Part shown: positions 8,123-19,430 of the stretch, in pieces | How positions within the stretch are numbered: position 1 is the first letter of the stretch | Layout: each line of letters begins with the position of its first letter | NCBI RefSeq assembly: GCF_000172155.1 | Contig: NZ_ABIZ01000001.1 | Coordinates: forward strand, 7,907,105 to 7,971,104 | Direction of reading: 5' to 3' | Length of the DNA: 64,000 nt | Source: Verrucomicrobium spinosum DSM 4136 = JCM 18804 | GTDB taxonomy: Bacteria; Verrucomicrobiota; Verrucomicrobiia; Verrucomicrobiales; Verrucomicrobiaceae | Position numbers and translations under genes: made by a program | The notes under the pieces: model-generated | Databases searched by the model: none | What the model saw: the letters and a program-made list of their open reading frames with translations, nothing else | Told to the model about the DNA's origin: nothing

Positions 8123-9346
8123 ATGGCGATCGTCGTGCAGAAATATGGCGGCAGCAGTGTGGCGGATCCTGAAAAGATCCGGAAGGTGGCGGAGCGGATC
8201 ATGGCCACCCAGCGGGAGGGCCATCAGGTCGCGGTGGTTGTTTCCGCGATGGGGGACACCACCGACCATCTCCTGGAGCTGGCCCGGAAGGTGTCGCACA
8301 ATCCCGAGCGCCGGGAACTGGACATGCTGCTCTCCGTCGGGGAGCGCATCTCCATGTCCCTGCTCTGCATGGCGATCAGGGAGCTGGGGGGCGATGCCAT
8401 CAGCTTCACCGGCAGCCAGGCCGGCATCATTACCAACGACCGCCACATTGACGCGCGCATCATCGAGGTGCGCCCCTTCCGCGTGCAGGACGAGCTTGCA
8501 CGCGGACGCATCGTCATCATCGCGGGATACCAGGGGGTCTCCTACCGAAAAGAAGTGACCACCCTGGGACGTGGTGGGAGCGACACCACGGCGGTGGCCC
8601 TGGCCGCAGCGCTGGAAGCCGAGTGGTGCGAGATCTGCTCTGACGTGAAAGGTGTGTACTCGACCGACCCGCGGGTGGTCCCGCAGGCACGCCTCATTCC
8701 AGAGGTGTCGTACGAGGAGATGCAGGAGATGGCCGAAGCCGGGGCCAAGGTGCTCAACGCCCAGGCTGTGGAATTCGCCAAGGAAAAGGGCATTGCCATC
8801 TACGCCCGCGCCACTGCGCAATCTCCGCCTGGCCACGACGTTCCCACCGACAGCACGGTGGTGCGCAAGTTCGGACCACAGGTACCCGGTCGAGTCGTGG
8901 GAGTGGCCAGTGAAAAGGACCTCCTCATTCTACAGGCCTCCGGCAATGTGGATGCCGTGCTGGAGTTCCTGGACTCCTGGTCGGTTCAAGGAAAGCAACT
9001 GCATGTCGCTTCACGGAACCGCGCCGGGGCGGACAGCCTGAGCCTGGTCATCTCCCGGGAAAACTTCCACGACGAAACGCGGGTGCGGGCACTCCTGGAG
9101 CAGCGCTTCGGTGGTGCCGCCACACTCACCGACGGCGTGGGGGCCGTGAGTGTGATTGGCACTGGCATCAATGAGACCTACAAGAACCTGCGGGCCGGCT
9201 CCGCCGCGCTGGAGGGGCATGCCATCCTCGGCATGGCCACCTCCCGGTTTCGCATCACCTGGCTGGTGCCGGTGGCCGTGGTGGATGAAGCCGTGCGCCG
9301 CCTCCACCGGACCTTCATGGAATCCGAGCCGGAGCCCGTGCCGTGA
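8123..9346 (+). CDS. lysC: Aspartate kinase
   Basis: Aspartokinase phosphorylates L-aspartate, the first step towards lysine, threonine, methionine and diaminopimelate for peptidoglycan. The 407-aa length is standard for the monofunctional enzyme. Residues 7-12 are the KYGGSS signature, 148-157 ([10 protein letters not shown]) are the nucleotide-site loop, and the last ~130 residues form the paired ACT regulatory region ([21 protein letters not shown] and [20 protein letters not shown]). The ACT pair implies feedback inhibition by lysine and/or threonine. The ATG at 8123 follows a pyrimidine run with no Shine-Dalgarno sequence. No other pathway gene adjoins it. Confidence 0.95.
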   Translation: MAIVVQKYGGSSVADPEKIRKVAERIMATQREGHQVAVVVSAMGDTTDHLLELARKVSHNPERRELDMLLSVGERISMSLLCMAIRELGGDAISFTGSQAGIITNDRHIDARIIEVRPFRVQDELARGRIVIIAGYQGVSYRKEVTTLGRGGSDTTAVALAAALEAEWCEICSDVKGVYSTDPRVVPQARLIPEVSYEEMQEMAEAGAKVLNAQAVEFAKEKGIAIYARATAQSPPGHDVPTDSTVVRKFGPQVPGRVVGVASEKDLLILQASGNVDAVLEFLDSWSVQGKQLHVASRNRAGADSLSLVISRENFHDETRVRALLEQRFGGAATLTDGVGAVSVIGTGINETYKNLRAGSAALEGHAILGMATSRFRITWLVPVAVVDEAVRRLHRTFMESEPEPVP

Positions 9347-9446
9347 AACCCTGCGCGGACTTCACCGCCGCGTACACCACGCCAGACCAGCGAGCAGGAT
9401 TGCATTCCCCACCCGGTTCCGGTAGGGTGGTCCAGCCATCCCTTCC

Positions 9447-10268
9447 ATGACGCTCCCCCGCCCCATAGCCCTCCTGTGTGCGTTTCTGCTTTCCGTGCTC
9501 CCGTCCCCCGGTGAGCTCATGGCGGCTGAGGAAAAGCAGCTCTCTGATCTGGACAAGCAGCTAAATTCGCTCCGGGAGAAGGTGGAGAAGAACCCCGAAT
9601 CCCGCCTGGCACATGTGGAACTGGGAAAGGTGCTCTACGAAAATGGTCGCAATGTCGAGGCCATGACCGTGCTCAAGGGGGCTCTGGACCTGAAGACCGA
9701 CAAACCGGATGCGCCGCTCTCGCTGGTGATGATCAACCTGGGCCAGGTCCTGGAAACCGAGCGCCAGCTTCGGCTCGCCATCAACGTGTATGAGACCGCA
9801 CTCAAGGAGGAGCAGAAAGAACGCGGCACGCCCGGCTCCTTTGGCCCCGGCTACCGGGAGGCGATCGAAGAGTACCTCCACCGGGCAAAAGCCAGCAAGG
9901 ACAAGGCGATCAAGCACTTTGAGACCGCCCACAAGTTGAAGGACAAGGGCGACCGTCTGGGCGCGGCGGCCGAGCTCCAGGAGTGCCTGAACATCGCCGT
10001 GGACTTCGGCGACGTGTGGCGCATGCAGGGCGAATTGCTCGCGGAAGCTGGTCGGCACGAGCCAGCCGTGATGTCCTTCCAAAAGACGCTCGACATGTTT
10101 CCCCGGGACGGTGATACCCTGACCCTGATGGGACGCAGCCTGTTGCGTCTGAACCGGCTGAACGAGGCCGCCGATGCCCTCAAAAAGGCAATCGCCATCG
10201 ATCCGACCAACGTCCTTGCGATCGAGGGCCTTGAGAAGATCAAAGCGACTCAGAGTGCGCAGAACTGA
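9447..10268 (+). CDS. Secreted tetratricopeptide-repeat protein
   Basis: The 273-aa protein has a signal peptide (MTLPRPIALLCAFLLSVLPSPGELMAA), then about five TPR-like helical pairs. Clear ones are RLAHVELGKVLYENGRNVEAM, FGDVWRMQGELLAEAGRHEPA and DTLTLMGRSLLRLNRLNEAA followed by DPTNVLAIEGL. It is probably an exported scaffold in the periplasm or attached to the outer membrane. It is followed by the pqi-like operon 151 bp downstream, which may be coincidental. The specific role is unknown. Confidence 0.8.
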   Translation: MTLPRPIALLCAFLLSVLPSPGELMAAEEKQLSDLDKQLNSLREKVEKNPESRLAHVELGKVLYENGRNVEAMTVLKGALDLKTDKPDAPLSLVMINLGQVLETERQLRLAINVYETALKEEQKERGTPGSFGPGYREAIEEYLHRAKASKDKAIKHFETAHKLKDKGDRLGAAAELQECLNIAVDFGDVWRMQGELLAEAGRHEPAVMSFQKTLDMFPRDGDTLTLMGRSLLRLNRLNEAADALKKAIAIDPTNVLAIEGLEKIKATQSAQN

Positions 10269-10419
10269 AGAAATTTAACGGGCGGCAATTAATGCCCCGG
10301 CTGGGGCCACGGCGTCCGTACCAGAACGGACGTGCACGGGGTGATTCCCGAGCACTAGGACCTTGAATCCTCGGCGGGATCAGGGACCTTTGTCCACCTT
10401 CCCTCAAATTTGCCCCTTC

Positions 10420-11088
10420 ATGAAGCGTCACCATCCCTGGTTGTCCTGGCCGCAGCTCCGGGAAGGCCCAATGCAACTGGCGTGCCACTTGTGCGATACG
10501 CTCCAGGCCGCTCCACGCTTGCGCGAGGGCGACGGTGCCTACTGCTGTGTGTGTGGGGAGAAGCTCTACCGCAACCGGCCCCACTCCCTGGCGCACGCCA
10601 CGGGATTCTCCTCGGCAGCCCTCATCTTCATGGTGCTGGCGCACCTGTTTCCCTTCCTGACGATGACCTCCGGAAGCATGACCACCCGTCTGACGCTGAT
10701 GGAGGCCGCCCACGTCCTGATCCGTGACGGCGATCCCCTGGTGGCAGCAGGCATCGTCTTCTTCACCATGGTGGCCCCGTTCGTCCTGGTGGCCGGGATG
10801 CTGTATGTGGCAGCGCCCCTGCGTCACGGGGTGGCGTTGCCCGGGGCCATGCGAGTGACGCGCTGGCTGCAATGGATGGAGCCCTGGAGCATGCTGGAGG
10901 TGTTTTTACTTGGGCTCATCGTAAGCCTCCTGAAACTGGGCAAGATGGCTGAGCTGGACTTTGGCCTGGGTCTGTGGGCACTGGGCGGACTGGTTTTGTG
11001 CACCGCGGCTGCCCTGGGTGGCATTGACAAGCTGGAACTCTGGGACCGGCTGGAAGTCACTCAGAAAGGAGAGGCCAACCCGGCATGA
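10420..11088 (+). CDS. pqiA: PqiA-family membrane protein, first half-module
   Basis: A 222-aa protein with an N-terminal zinc-ribbon-like pair (C22/C25 and C42/C45) and about four hydrophobic helices. E. coli PqiA fuses two such modules; here they are two adjacent genes, this one being the first. PqiA works with the MCE protein PqiB in moving lipids between inner and outer membrane. The first helix (ALIFMVLAHLFPFLTM) matches the conserved LxxxxxFPxLTM pattern of this family. The start at 10420 is chosen because the ribbon follows closely; an ATG at 10471 is possible. It overlaps the next gene by four bases (ATGA at 11085), so translation is coupled. Confidence 0.8.
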   Translation: MKRHHPWLSWPQLREGPMQLACHLCDTLQAAPRLREGDGAYCCVCGEKLYRNRPHSLAHATGFSSAALIFMVLAHLFPFLTMTSGSMTTRLTLMEAAHVLIRDGDPLVAAGIVFFTMVAPFVLVAGMLYVAAPLRHGVALPGAMRVTRWLQWMEPWSMLEVFLLGLIVSLLKLGKMAELDFGLGLWALGGLVLCTAAALGGIDKLELWDRLEVTQKGEANPA

Positions 11089-11729
11089 ATCTCCCCCCAC
11101 CTGCCGCCGCTCAAGAGCTCGCCAGTTGCCACGTCTGCCAGAAGGTGAGCCCCATCCACATGGAGTACTGCCCCCGCTGCGGAGCCCATCTGCACCTGCG
11201 CAAACCTCATAGTCTGGAGCGCACCTGGGCGTTGCTGCTCTCCGCCTGTGCCCTCTATGTCCCTGCCAACCTCATGCCGATCATGACCGTGAGCGGGCTG
11301 GGCGGGGGGGAGGCCAACACCATCCTGACCGGTGTGGTGGCCTTCTGGCAGATGAAGGCCTATCCGGTGGCCATCGTCATCTTTACGGCCAGCGTGCTCA
11401 TTCCCATCCTGAAAGTGGCAGCGCTCGTGTGGCTCTGCCTTGCGGCCTCCGGGCGGGTCTGGGCATCTCCGCAGGCCCTCTCGCGCGTTTACTACATCAC
11501 CGAGTTGCTCGGACGCTGGTCGATGGTGGACGTGTTTGTGGTGGCCATCCTGGTGTGCCTCGTTCGCTTCGGTGCCCTGATGACCATCACCCCAGGCCCC
11601 GCGGCCCTGTGTTTTTCCGGCGTCGTCATTCTTACCATGTTCGCCGCCATGAGCTTTGATCCCAGACTCATCTGGGACCGGCATCGTGCTGACCTCGCGG
11701 ACGCGCCCCATCCTGCCCCCCATGAGTGA
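11085..11729 (+). CDS. pqiA: PqiA-family membrane protein, second half-module
   Basis: A 214-aa inner-membrane protein with a zinc-ribbon motif (C15/C18 and C29/C32) followed by the strongly conserved PqiA segment ALYVPANLMPIMTVSGLG and three further helices. It complements the preceding half-module, so together the two equal a full-length PqiA. It overlaps the preceding gene by 4 nt and the pqiB-like gene by 8 nt, giving a coupled three-gene unit. The likely role is inner-membrane anchor and possibly energising partner of the PqiB MCE tunnel in envelope lipid transport. Substrate direction is unknown. Confidence 0.85.
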   Translation: MNLPPPAAAQELASCHVCQKVSPIHMEYCPRCGAHLHLRKPHSLERTWALLLSACALYVPANLMPIMTVSGLGGGEANTILTGVVAFWQMKAYPVAIVIFTASVLIPILKVAALVWLCLAASGRVWASPQALSRVYYITELLGRWSMVDVFVVAILVCLVRFGALMTITPGPAALCFSGVVILTMFAAMSFDPRLIWDRHRADLADAPHPAPHE

Positions 11730-13383
11730 AACCGCCCCCAACGAAGAAAAAGGAAACTCCACCCCTCCGCCAGAGCCAAAGGCCGTGGTGCGCCGCAACC
11801 GGCGCTGGAGCACCGTCTGGGTGGTGCCGCTCGTAGCGCTGGTGCTGGCTGGCTGGCTGGTGTGGCAGCATTATTCGGAAAAGGGCGTGCTCGTGCACGT
11901 CCGCTTCGAGACGGCGGAGAGCATTGTGAGCGGCAAGACGGAGATCCGCTGCCGCTCGGTGCGCATCGGCGTGGTGGAATCTGTGGATCTCTCACCCGAC
12001 CTCCAGTCCGTAGTGGTGGACATCCGGGTAAATCCGGAAAATGAGCAACTGCTTCGAGATGGAGCACGCTTCTGGGTGGTGCGGCCCCGTGTCTCCCCCT
12101 CGGATGTGTCCGGACTGGGCACCTTGATCACTGGTTCTTACATCGAACTGGACCCGGGGGATGGCACCCGCATGGTGCACCATTTCACCGGTCTGGAGCA
12201 GCCCCCGGTCACCAAGAGCAGCGTGCCCGGGTTGCGCCTCACCCTCGTGGCGGACAATCCCGGATCCCTGGTGGCAGGCTCCCCCATCTATTTCCGCGGC
12301 TTCGAAGTGGGGCGCATCGAGCGGCGGAGTTTTGACATCAATGTGCGCCGGACCATTCTGGATGTCTTCATCCGTGAGCAGTACGCCAGCCTGGTCCATG
12401 AGAACACCGCCTTTTGGAACACCAGCGGCATCGATGTGAGCGCTGGTGCCGAGGGGTTCCGTGTCCGCACCCCTTCCCTCCAGGCCATGATGGCGGGCGG
12501 AGCCAGTTTTGCCGTGCCTGAGGGCAAGTCCCCCGGCAAGCAGGCTACCAACGGCACGAGCTACCGGCTCTACCCGGACGAGGAGTCCACACGACAGCAG
12601 GACTTCAACCCCGACCGCAAATGCCTGGTCTTCTTTGACCAGTCCATCCGCGGTCTCAAGAAGGGCGCACCGGTCGAGTTTCGCGGCATCCCATTTGGCC
12701 GGGTGGTCGAGATCTCCCTCAGACACGGCACCGCCGATGACAAGCGCATTCCCGTGGTGATCGAAGTGGATCCCGGCATCCTCCTCCAGAACGAATCGGA
12801 TGCGCGGGCTGACCGCGATGCCCTGTTCGCCAAGGCGGTGCGAGAGGGCCTGCGCGCCCGCCTTGGCACCGGCTCCCTGCTCACTGGCGCCCTGTTTGTG
12901 GATGTGGACTTCATCCCTGATGCGCCTCCGGCAGAACTCACGCGCATGGGTGAATATCAGGTGCTGCCCAGCCATTCCTCCGGGCTCGTGCAGCTCGAAG
13001 AAAAGGTCAATGCCATCCTCGCCAAGATCAACGCCCTGCCCATCGAGGACACGCTGCAGAAGTTCGGCACCACAGCGGATGAAGTCACCAAGACCGTGGC
13101 CGAAACCCGGGCCGTGGTGGATGAGGCCAAAAAACTGCTCGCAGCCCACGCAACCCAGAACATGACCGCCGAGGTGAATGCCACGCTGAAGGAACTGCGG
13201 TCCTCCGTGGAAAGCCTCGGCCCCGCCGGCAATGTCCAGGGTGACCTCCGCCGCACGCTGGACGAATTGCGAGCCGCGTTGAGAGCCTTCAAGACCCTTT
13301 CCGACACGGTCGAGGAAAAACCGAATTCGTTGATCTTTGGCCGGGAGAAGGGTGCGGATCCGGTGCCGCGGGCGAGGAAGTGA
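11722..13383 (+). CDS. pqiB: PqiB-like MCE-domain protein
   Basis: A 553-aa protein with a single N-terminal membrane anchor (VWVVPLVALVLAGWLVWQHY, about residues 31-50) and three MCE/MlaD domains. They start near GVLVHVRFETAESIVSGKTEIRC, then GLRLTLVADNPGSLVAGSPIYF, then CLVFFDQSIRGLKKGAPVEF. A C-terminal helical region (VQLEEKVNAILAKINALPIEDTL) follows, as in E. coli PqiB, where MCE rings stack and long helices form a channel across the periplasm. The ATG at 11722 overlaps the preceding stop codon. No pqiC-like lipoprotein gene follows; the next 1.4 kb is repeat DNA. The function is inferred from the family: phospholipid or other lipid transport between membranes. Confidence 0.88.
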   Translation: MSETAPNEEKGNSTPPPEPKAVVRRNRRWSTVWVVPLVALVLAGWLVWQHYSEKGVLVHVRFETAESIVSGKTEIRCRSVRIGVVESVDLSPDLQSVVVDIRVNPENEQLLRDGARFWVVRPRVSPSDVSGLGTLITGSYIELDPGDGTRMVHHFTGLEQPPVTKSSVPGLRLTLVADNPGSLVAGSPIYFRGFEVGRIERRSFDINVRRTILDVFIREQYASLVHENTAFWNTSGIDVSAGAEGFRVRTPSLQAMMAGGASFAVPEGKSPGKQATNGTSYRLYPDEESTRQQDFNPDRKCLVFFDQSIRGLKKGAPVEFRGIPFGRVVEISLRHGTADDKRIPVVIEVDPGILLQNESDARADRDALFAKAVREGLRARLGTGSLLTGALFVDVDFIPDAPPAELTRMGEYQVLPSHSSGLVQLEEKVNAILAKINALPIEDTLQKFGTTADEVTKTVAETRAVVDEAKKLLAAHATQNMTAEVNATLKELRSSVESLGPAGNVQGDLRRTLDELRAALRAFKTLSDTVEEKPNSLIFGREKGADPVPRARK

Positions 13384-13522
13384 GGGGGAAAGGGAAGTTA
13401 GAAGTTATGAGTTGGACGTTAAGGGTTATGGGGAGTTGAGCGTGGCAATCTGCTGGCGGTGAAGTTGGTGATTGCACGCAGAGTCCTTTTTGTTGTGCCC
13501 ATGAACCCACGTCAAACGGCAT

Positions 13523-14019
13523 GAGTTGCAGGGCGACCGCCTCGGTTGCCTCAGCCAGGGGCAGCACGAGGCAAGCGGAGCGCTTGCCCTACAGGGCGTC
13601 AGGGGAGGCGCGGAAAAAGGACGATTTCCGTTGTATCCATGAACCCATAACCAACCACCCTGGGTTGTAGGGCGACCGCCTCGGTTGCCTCAGTCAGGGG
13701 CAGCACGAGGCAAGCGGAGCGCTTGCCCTACAGGGCGTCAGGGGAGGTGCGGAAAAAGGACGGTTTCCGTTGTATCCATGAACCCACAACCAACCACCCT
13801 GGGTTGTAGGGCGACCGCCTCGGTTGCCTCACCAGGGGACGCTCGCGGCAAGCGGAGCGCTTGCCCTACAGGGCATCAGGGGGTGGGATCACGGGAGAGG
13901 GACGATTCCCGTTGTATCCGTGAACCCACAACCAACCACCCTGGGTTGTAGGGCGACCGCCTCGGTTGCCACACCAGGGGACGCTCGCGGCAAGCGGAGC
14001 GTTTGCCCTGCAATGCCCT
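13523..14019. repeat. Four tandem ~140-bp repeat units, each with two hairpins
   Basis: Units begin at about 13523, 13662, 13801 and 13943; the last is cut short at about 14019. Each unit opens with a GGGTTGTAGGGCGACCGCC-like block that folds with the following CGGTTGCC, and carries a second palindrome GGCAAGCG-GAGC-CGCTTGCC, overlapping at its centre. Units 1-3 also share the segment ending CGTTGTATCCATGAACCCA. Unit 3 differs from units 1-2 by small indels, so the copies have diverged since duplication. They are contiguous, with no unique spacers. They look like amplified copies of a dispersed palindromic element. Confidence 0.85.
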
Positions 14020-14207
14020 CGAACCTTCCGGGTTCATGAAAATCTGTTCTTCATCCTCGGAGTGCCCGTCATTCCGATGGAGCTCCTTCTGTGTACATTC
14101 ATCAGCGACACCACGAGTTATCCTGGCCGCATGATGTCGCCAAAATGAGACAACGATCGACTTTGCGATCACAGCGTCCATCGTCGTGATCGTCCTCCCG
14201 GCATCGA

Positions 14208-14284
14208 ACCCGGAGGGGTCACCGCGAATAGCCAGGGGTCGACCGAGTATAGCGAGGGCTACCCCTGGATAAGCGTCGCTCACC
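14208..14284. repeat. REP-like palindrome, same family as 49952-50174
   Basis: The stem CCAGGGGT (14232-14239) pairs with ACCCCTGG (14261-14268) across a loop containing AGCGAG. The flanks CCCGGAGGGGTCAC and AATAGCC match the layout of the two copies at 49952-50174 (TTAGCCGGGGGT, GCGTAGCGAC, ACCCCCGG, CCCGGAGGGGTGAC). Finding the same architecture about 36 kb apart supports a dispersed family. Function unknown. Confidence 0.65.
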
Positions 14285-14469
14285 TGCTACTGCGGAGCGG
14301 TAGGCCCATCGCATGGCGCTCCCCAGACGACGATACCGTACTCCACACCATACGTCATTTGGCCCCCATTGGCCTGCCGCTCCGCGGTAGAATCCTTCTC
14401 ATCACCTTCCATGGGTAGTCCTCGCTCCGCTCGGCCGACCCTCCGGGTTCATGACATAACTCGCAAAAT

Positions 14470-14799
14470 GACGCACCGACGCACCGACGCACCGACGCAC
14501 CGACGCACCGACGCACCGACGCACCGACGCACCGACGCACCGACGCACCGACGCACCGACGCACCGACGCACCGACGCACCGACGCACCGACGCACCGAC
14601 GCACCGACGCACCGACGCACCGACGCACCGACGCACCGACGCACCGACGCACCGACGCACCGACGCACCGACGCACCGACGCACCGACGCACCGACGCAC
14701 CGACGCACCGACGCACCGACGCACCGACGCACCGACGCACCGACGCACCGACGCACCGACGCACCGACGCACCGACGCACCGACGCACCGACGCACCGA

Positions 14800-14800
<1 letters not shown>
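14470..14800. repeat. 8-bp satellite, (GACGCACC) x about 41
   Basis: 331 bp of essentially perfect tandem repetition of an octanucleotide. It starts just after CTCGCAAAAT and ends on the first base of the complementary stop codon of the TlpA-like gene (stop at 14800-14802). Eight is not a multiple of three, so three units span 24 nt, and every frame of a strand reads the same octapeptide in rotation (VRRCVGAS on the minus strand, THRRTDAP on the plus). The apparent ORFs in all frames are therefore an artefact. The copy number should be highly variable through replication slippage. Confidence 0.97.
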
Positions 14801-18389
<3,589 letters not shown>

Positions 18390-18393
<4 letters not shown>

Positions 18394-19430
18394 CGCTCGT
18401 AGATCGGCAGGAAGCGGTAGTTCAGGGCCAGCCCCAGCAGGGACATGCCGGTGCTGTAGGCGGAGCTCCCGATCGCGCCGTCATCACGTTGCAGTTCGTG
18501 TACCTCTCGCACCTTCACGGCGTTCCACTTCTGCCAGGCTTCGTAGTCCCCTTGAAAGAGGGCTTGGGCCATGTAGTACCGGAAGTACTCCGGGTAGGTG
18601 GTCTCGCGATGCTCCAGGTTTTCCTTGATGCGCTTGAGACTCGCCTGGTACTGCTCCGACTCCTTGGCGTGGGAAATGGCGCCCACCAGTGCAGCGATGG
18701 CCGAGAGATTCATCGAACCTCCCATGCCGCCGAACCCGCCGGAGTAGGCAACCGATCCGTCCTGGCCCGTGCTGCGCCGCATGTAGTCCATGGCCCCGTT
18801 GATGGTCTCGTCAGAGACCTCCAGCCCGGCATTCCTACAGGCAAACAGGCCCATGAGCACGGCACCCGTAACCGAGGTGTCGGCATCACTGGCGTCTGGA
18901 GAATAGCGCCAAGCACCCCAGCGGTTCTTGGCTTGGGAAGTGGAGGCACAGCGGATGGCCAGGTCCAGGGTCTGACAGATCGTCCGCACCGGTTTCTCGC
19001 CCTCCCACAGCAGGGACTCATCCACAGCTCCGTAGGCCTCCGCCAGCGCCAGCATGGCAAAGCCATGATGGTACATGCTGTTGGGCAGGTAGCCGGTGCT
19101 GGCATCCTGGCTTTTGATCATCGCTCGGATGGCACGGCGGATGACCTGGGCGTACTGCCCATAGTTGGGGTCCTCGCCACTTGCGAGAAAGGACATCAGG
19201 CAAATGCCATCCACTCCGCTGCCGGAGTTGCCCCCTTTCCAGGTGCCCTCGGGCGATTGTGCGGTGGCCAGCCAGGCCAGTCCACGTTCATAGACAGTGC
19301 CCACCTCTGCGGGGATCTGCCCTCCAAAGCGGAGGGACGGGTCCTGGGCTTGCAGGGAGGCAGTTCCGCAAAGAACGACACCGGCCACCAGCAGGGCATG
19401 GAATTTGGACTGTTTCATTGTACCCTTCAT
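18390..19430 (-). CDS. Secreted terpenoid-cyclase/prenyltransferase-like alpha-toroid protein
   Basis: A 346-aa protein with a signal peptide (MKQSKFHALLVAGVVLCGTASLQAQ) and five to six repeats of the alpha/alpha-barrel type seen in squalene cyclases and prenyltransferases. Examples are GLAWLATAQSPEGTWKGG, AIRAMIKSQDASTGYLPN, GAWRYSPDASDADTSVTGAV and HELQRDDGAIGSSAYSTGMS. The DxDD cyclase acid motif is not seen and the protein is exported, so it is more likely a binding scaffold or polysaccharide-acting toroid than a terpene cyclase. The start at 19430 gives the ATGA overlap with the preceding gene; the second Met at 19418 is possible. Proteins of this type recur in MoxR/VWA operons of Planctomycetes and Verrucomicrobia. 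Confidence 0.75.

Larger units (their letters stand above)
13384..14469. other. Gene-free repeat region, first part
   Basis: About 1.1 kb with no credible coding frame. It carries the four ~140-bp units (13523-14019), a REP-like palindrome near 14208-14284, and a degenerate inverted repeat (about 14289-14310 against 14370-14393, core CCGCTCCGC). Short open frames here merely read through the repeats. The phrase CCGGGTTCATGA appears at both ends (near 14028 and 14445), suggesting further duplicated pieces. No promoter or RNA gene could be recognised. Confidence 0.7.

Noticed and set aside
9409-9430. Regulatory hairpin CCACCC/GGGTGG before the TPR gene
   Set aside because: A six-pair stem in GC-rich DNA is expected by chance. 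No known motif is attached.
10310-10332. Terminator from hairpin CGTCCGT-ACCAGA-ACGGACG
   Set aside because: The stem is perfect, but no T run follows on either strand and it is only ~50 bp past the TPR gene. A weak structural element at most.
13523-14019. CRISPR array
   Set aside because: The ~140-bp units are contiguous and internally palindromic, without 30-40-bp unique spacers, and no cas gene is nearby. The 8-bp array at 14470 likewise has no spacers.
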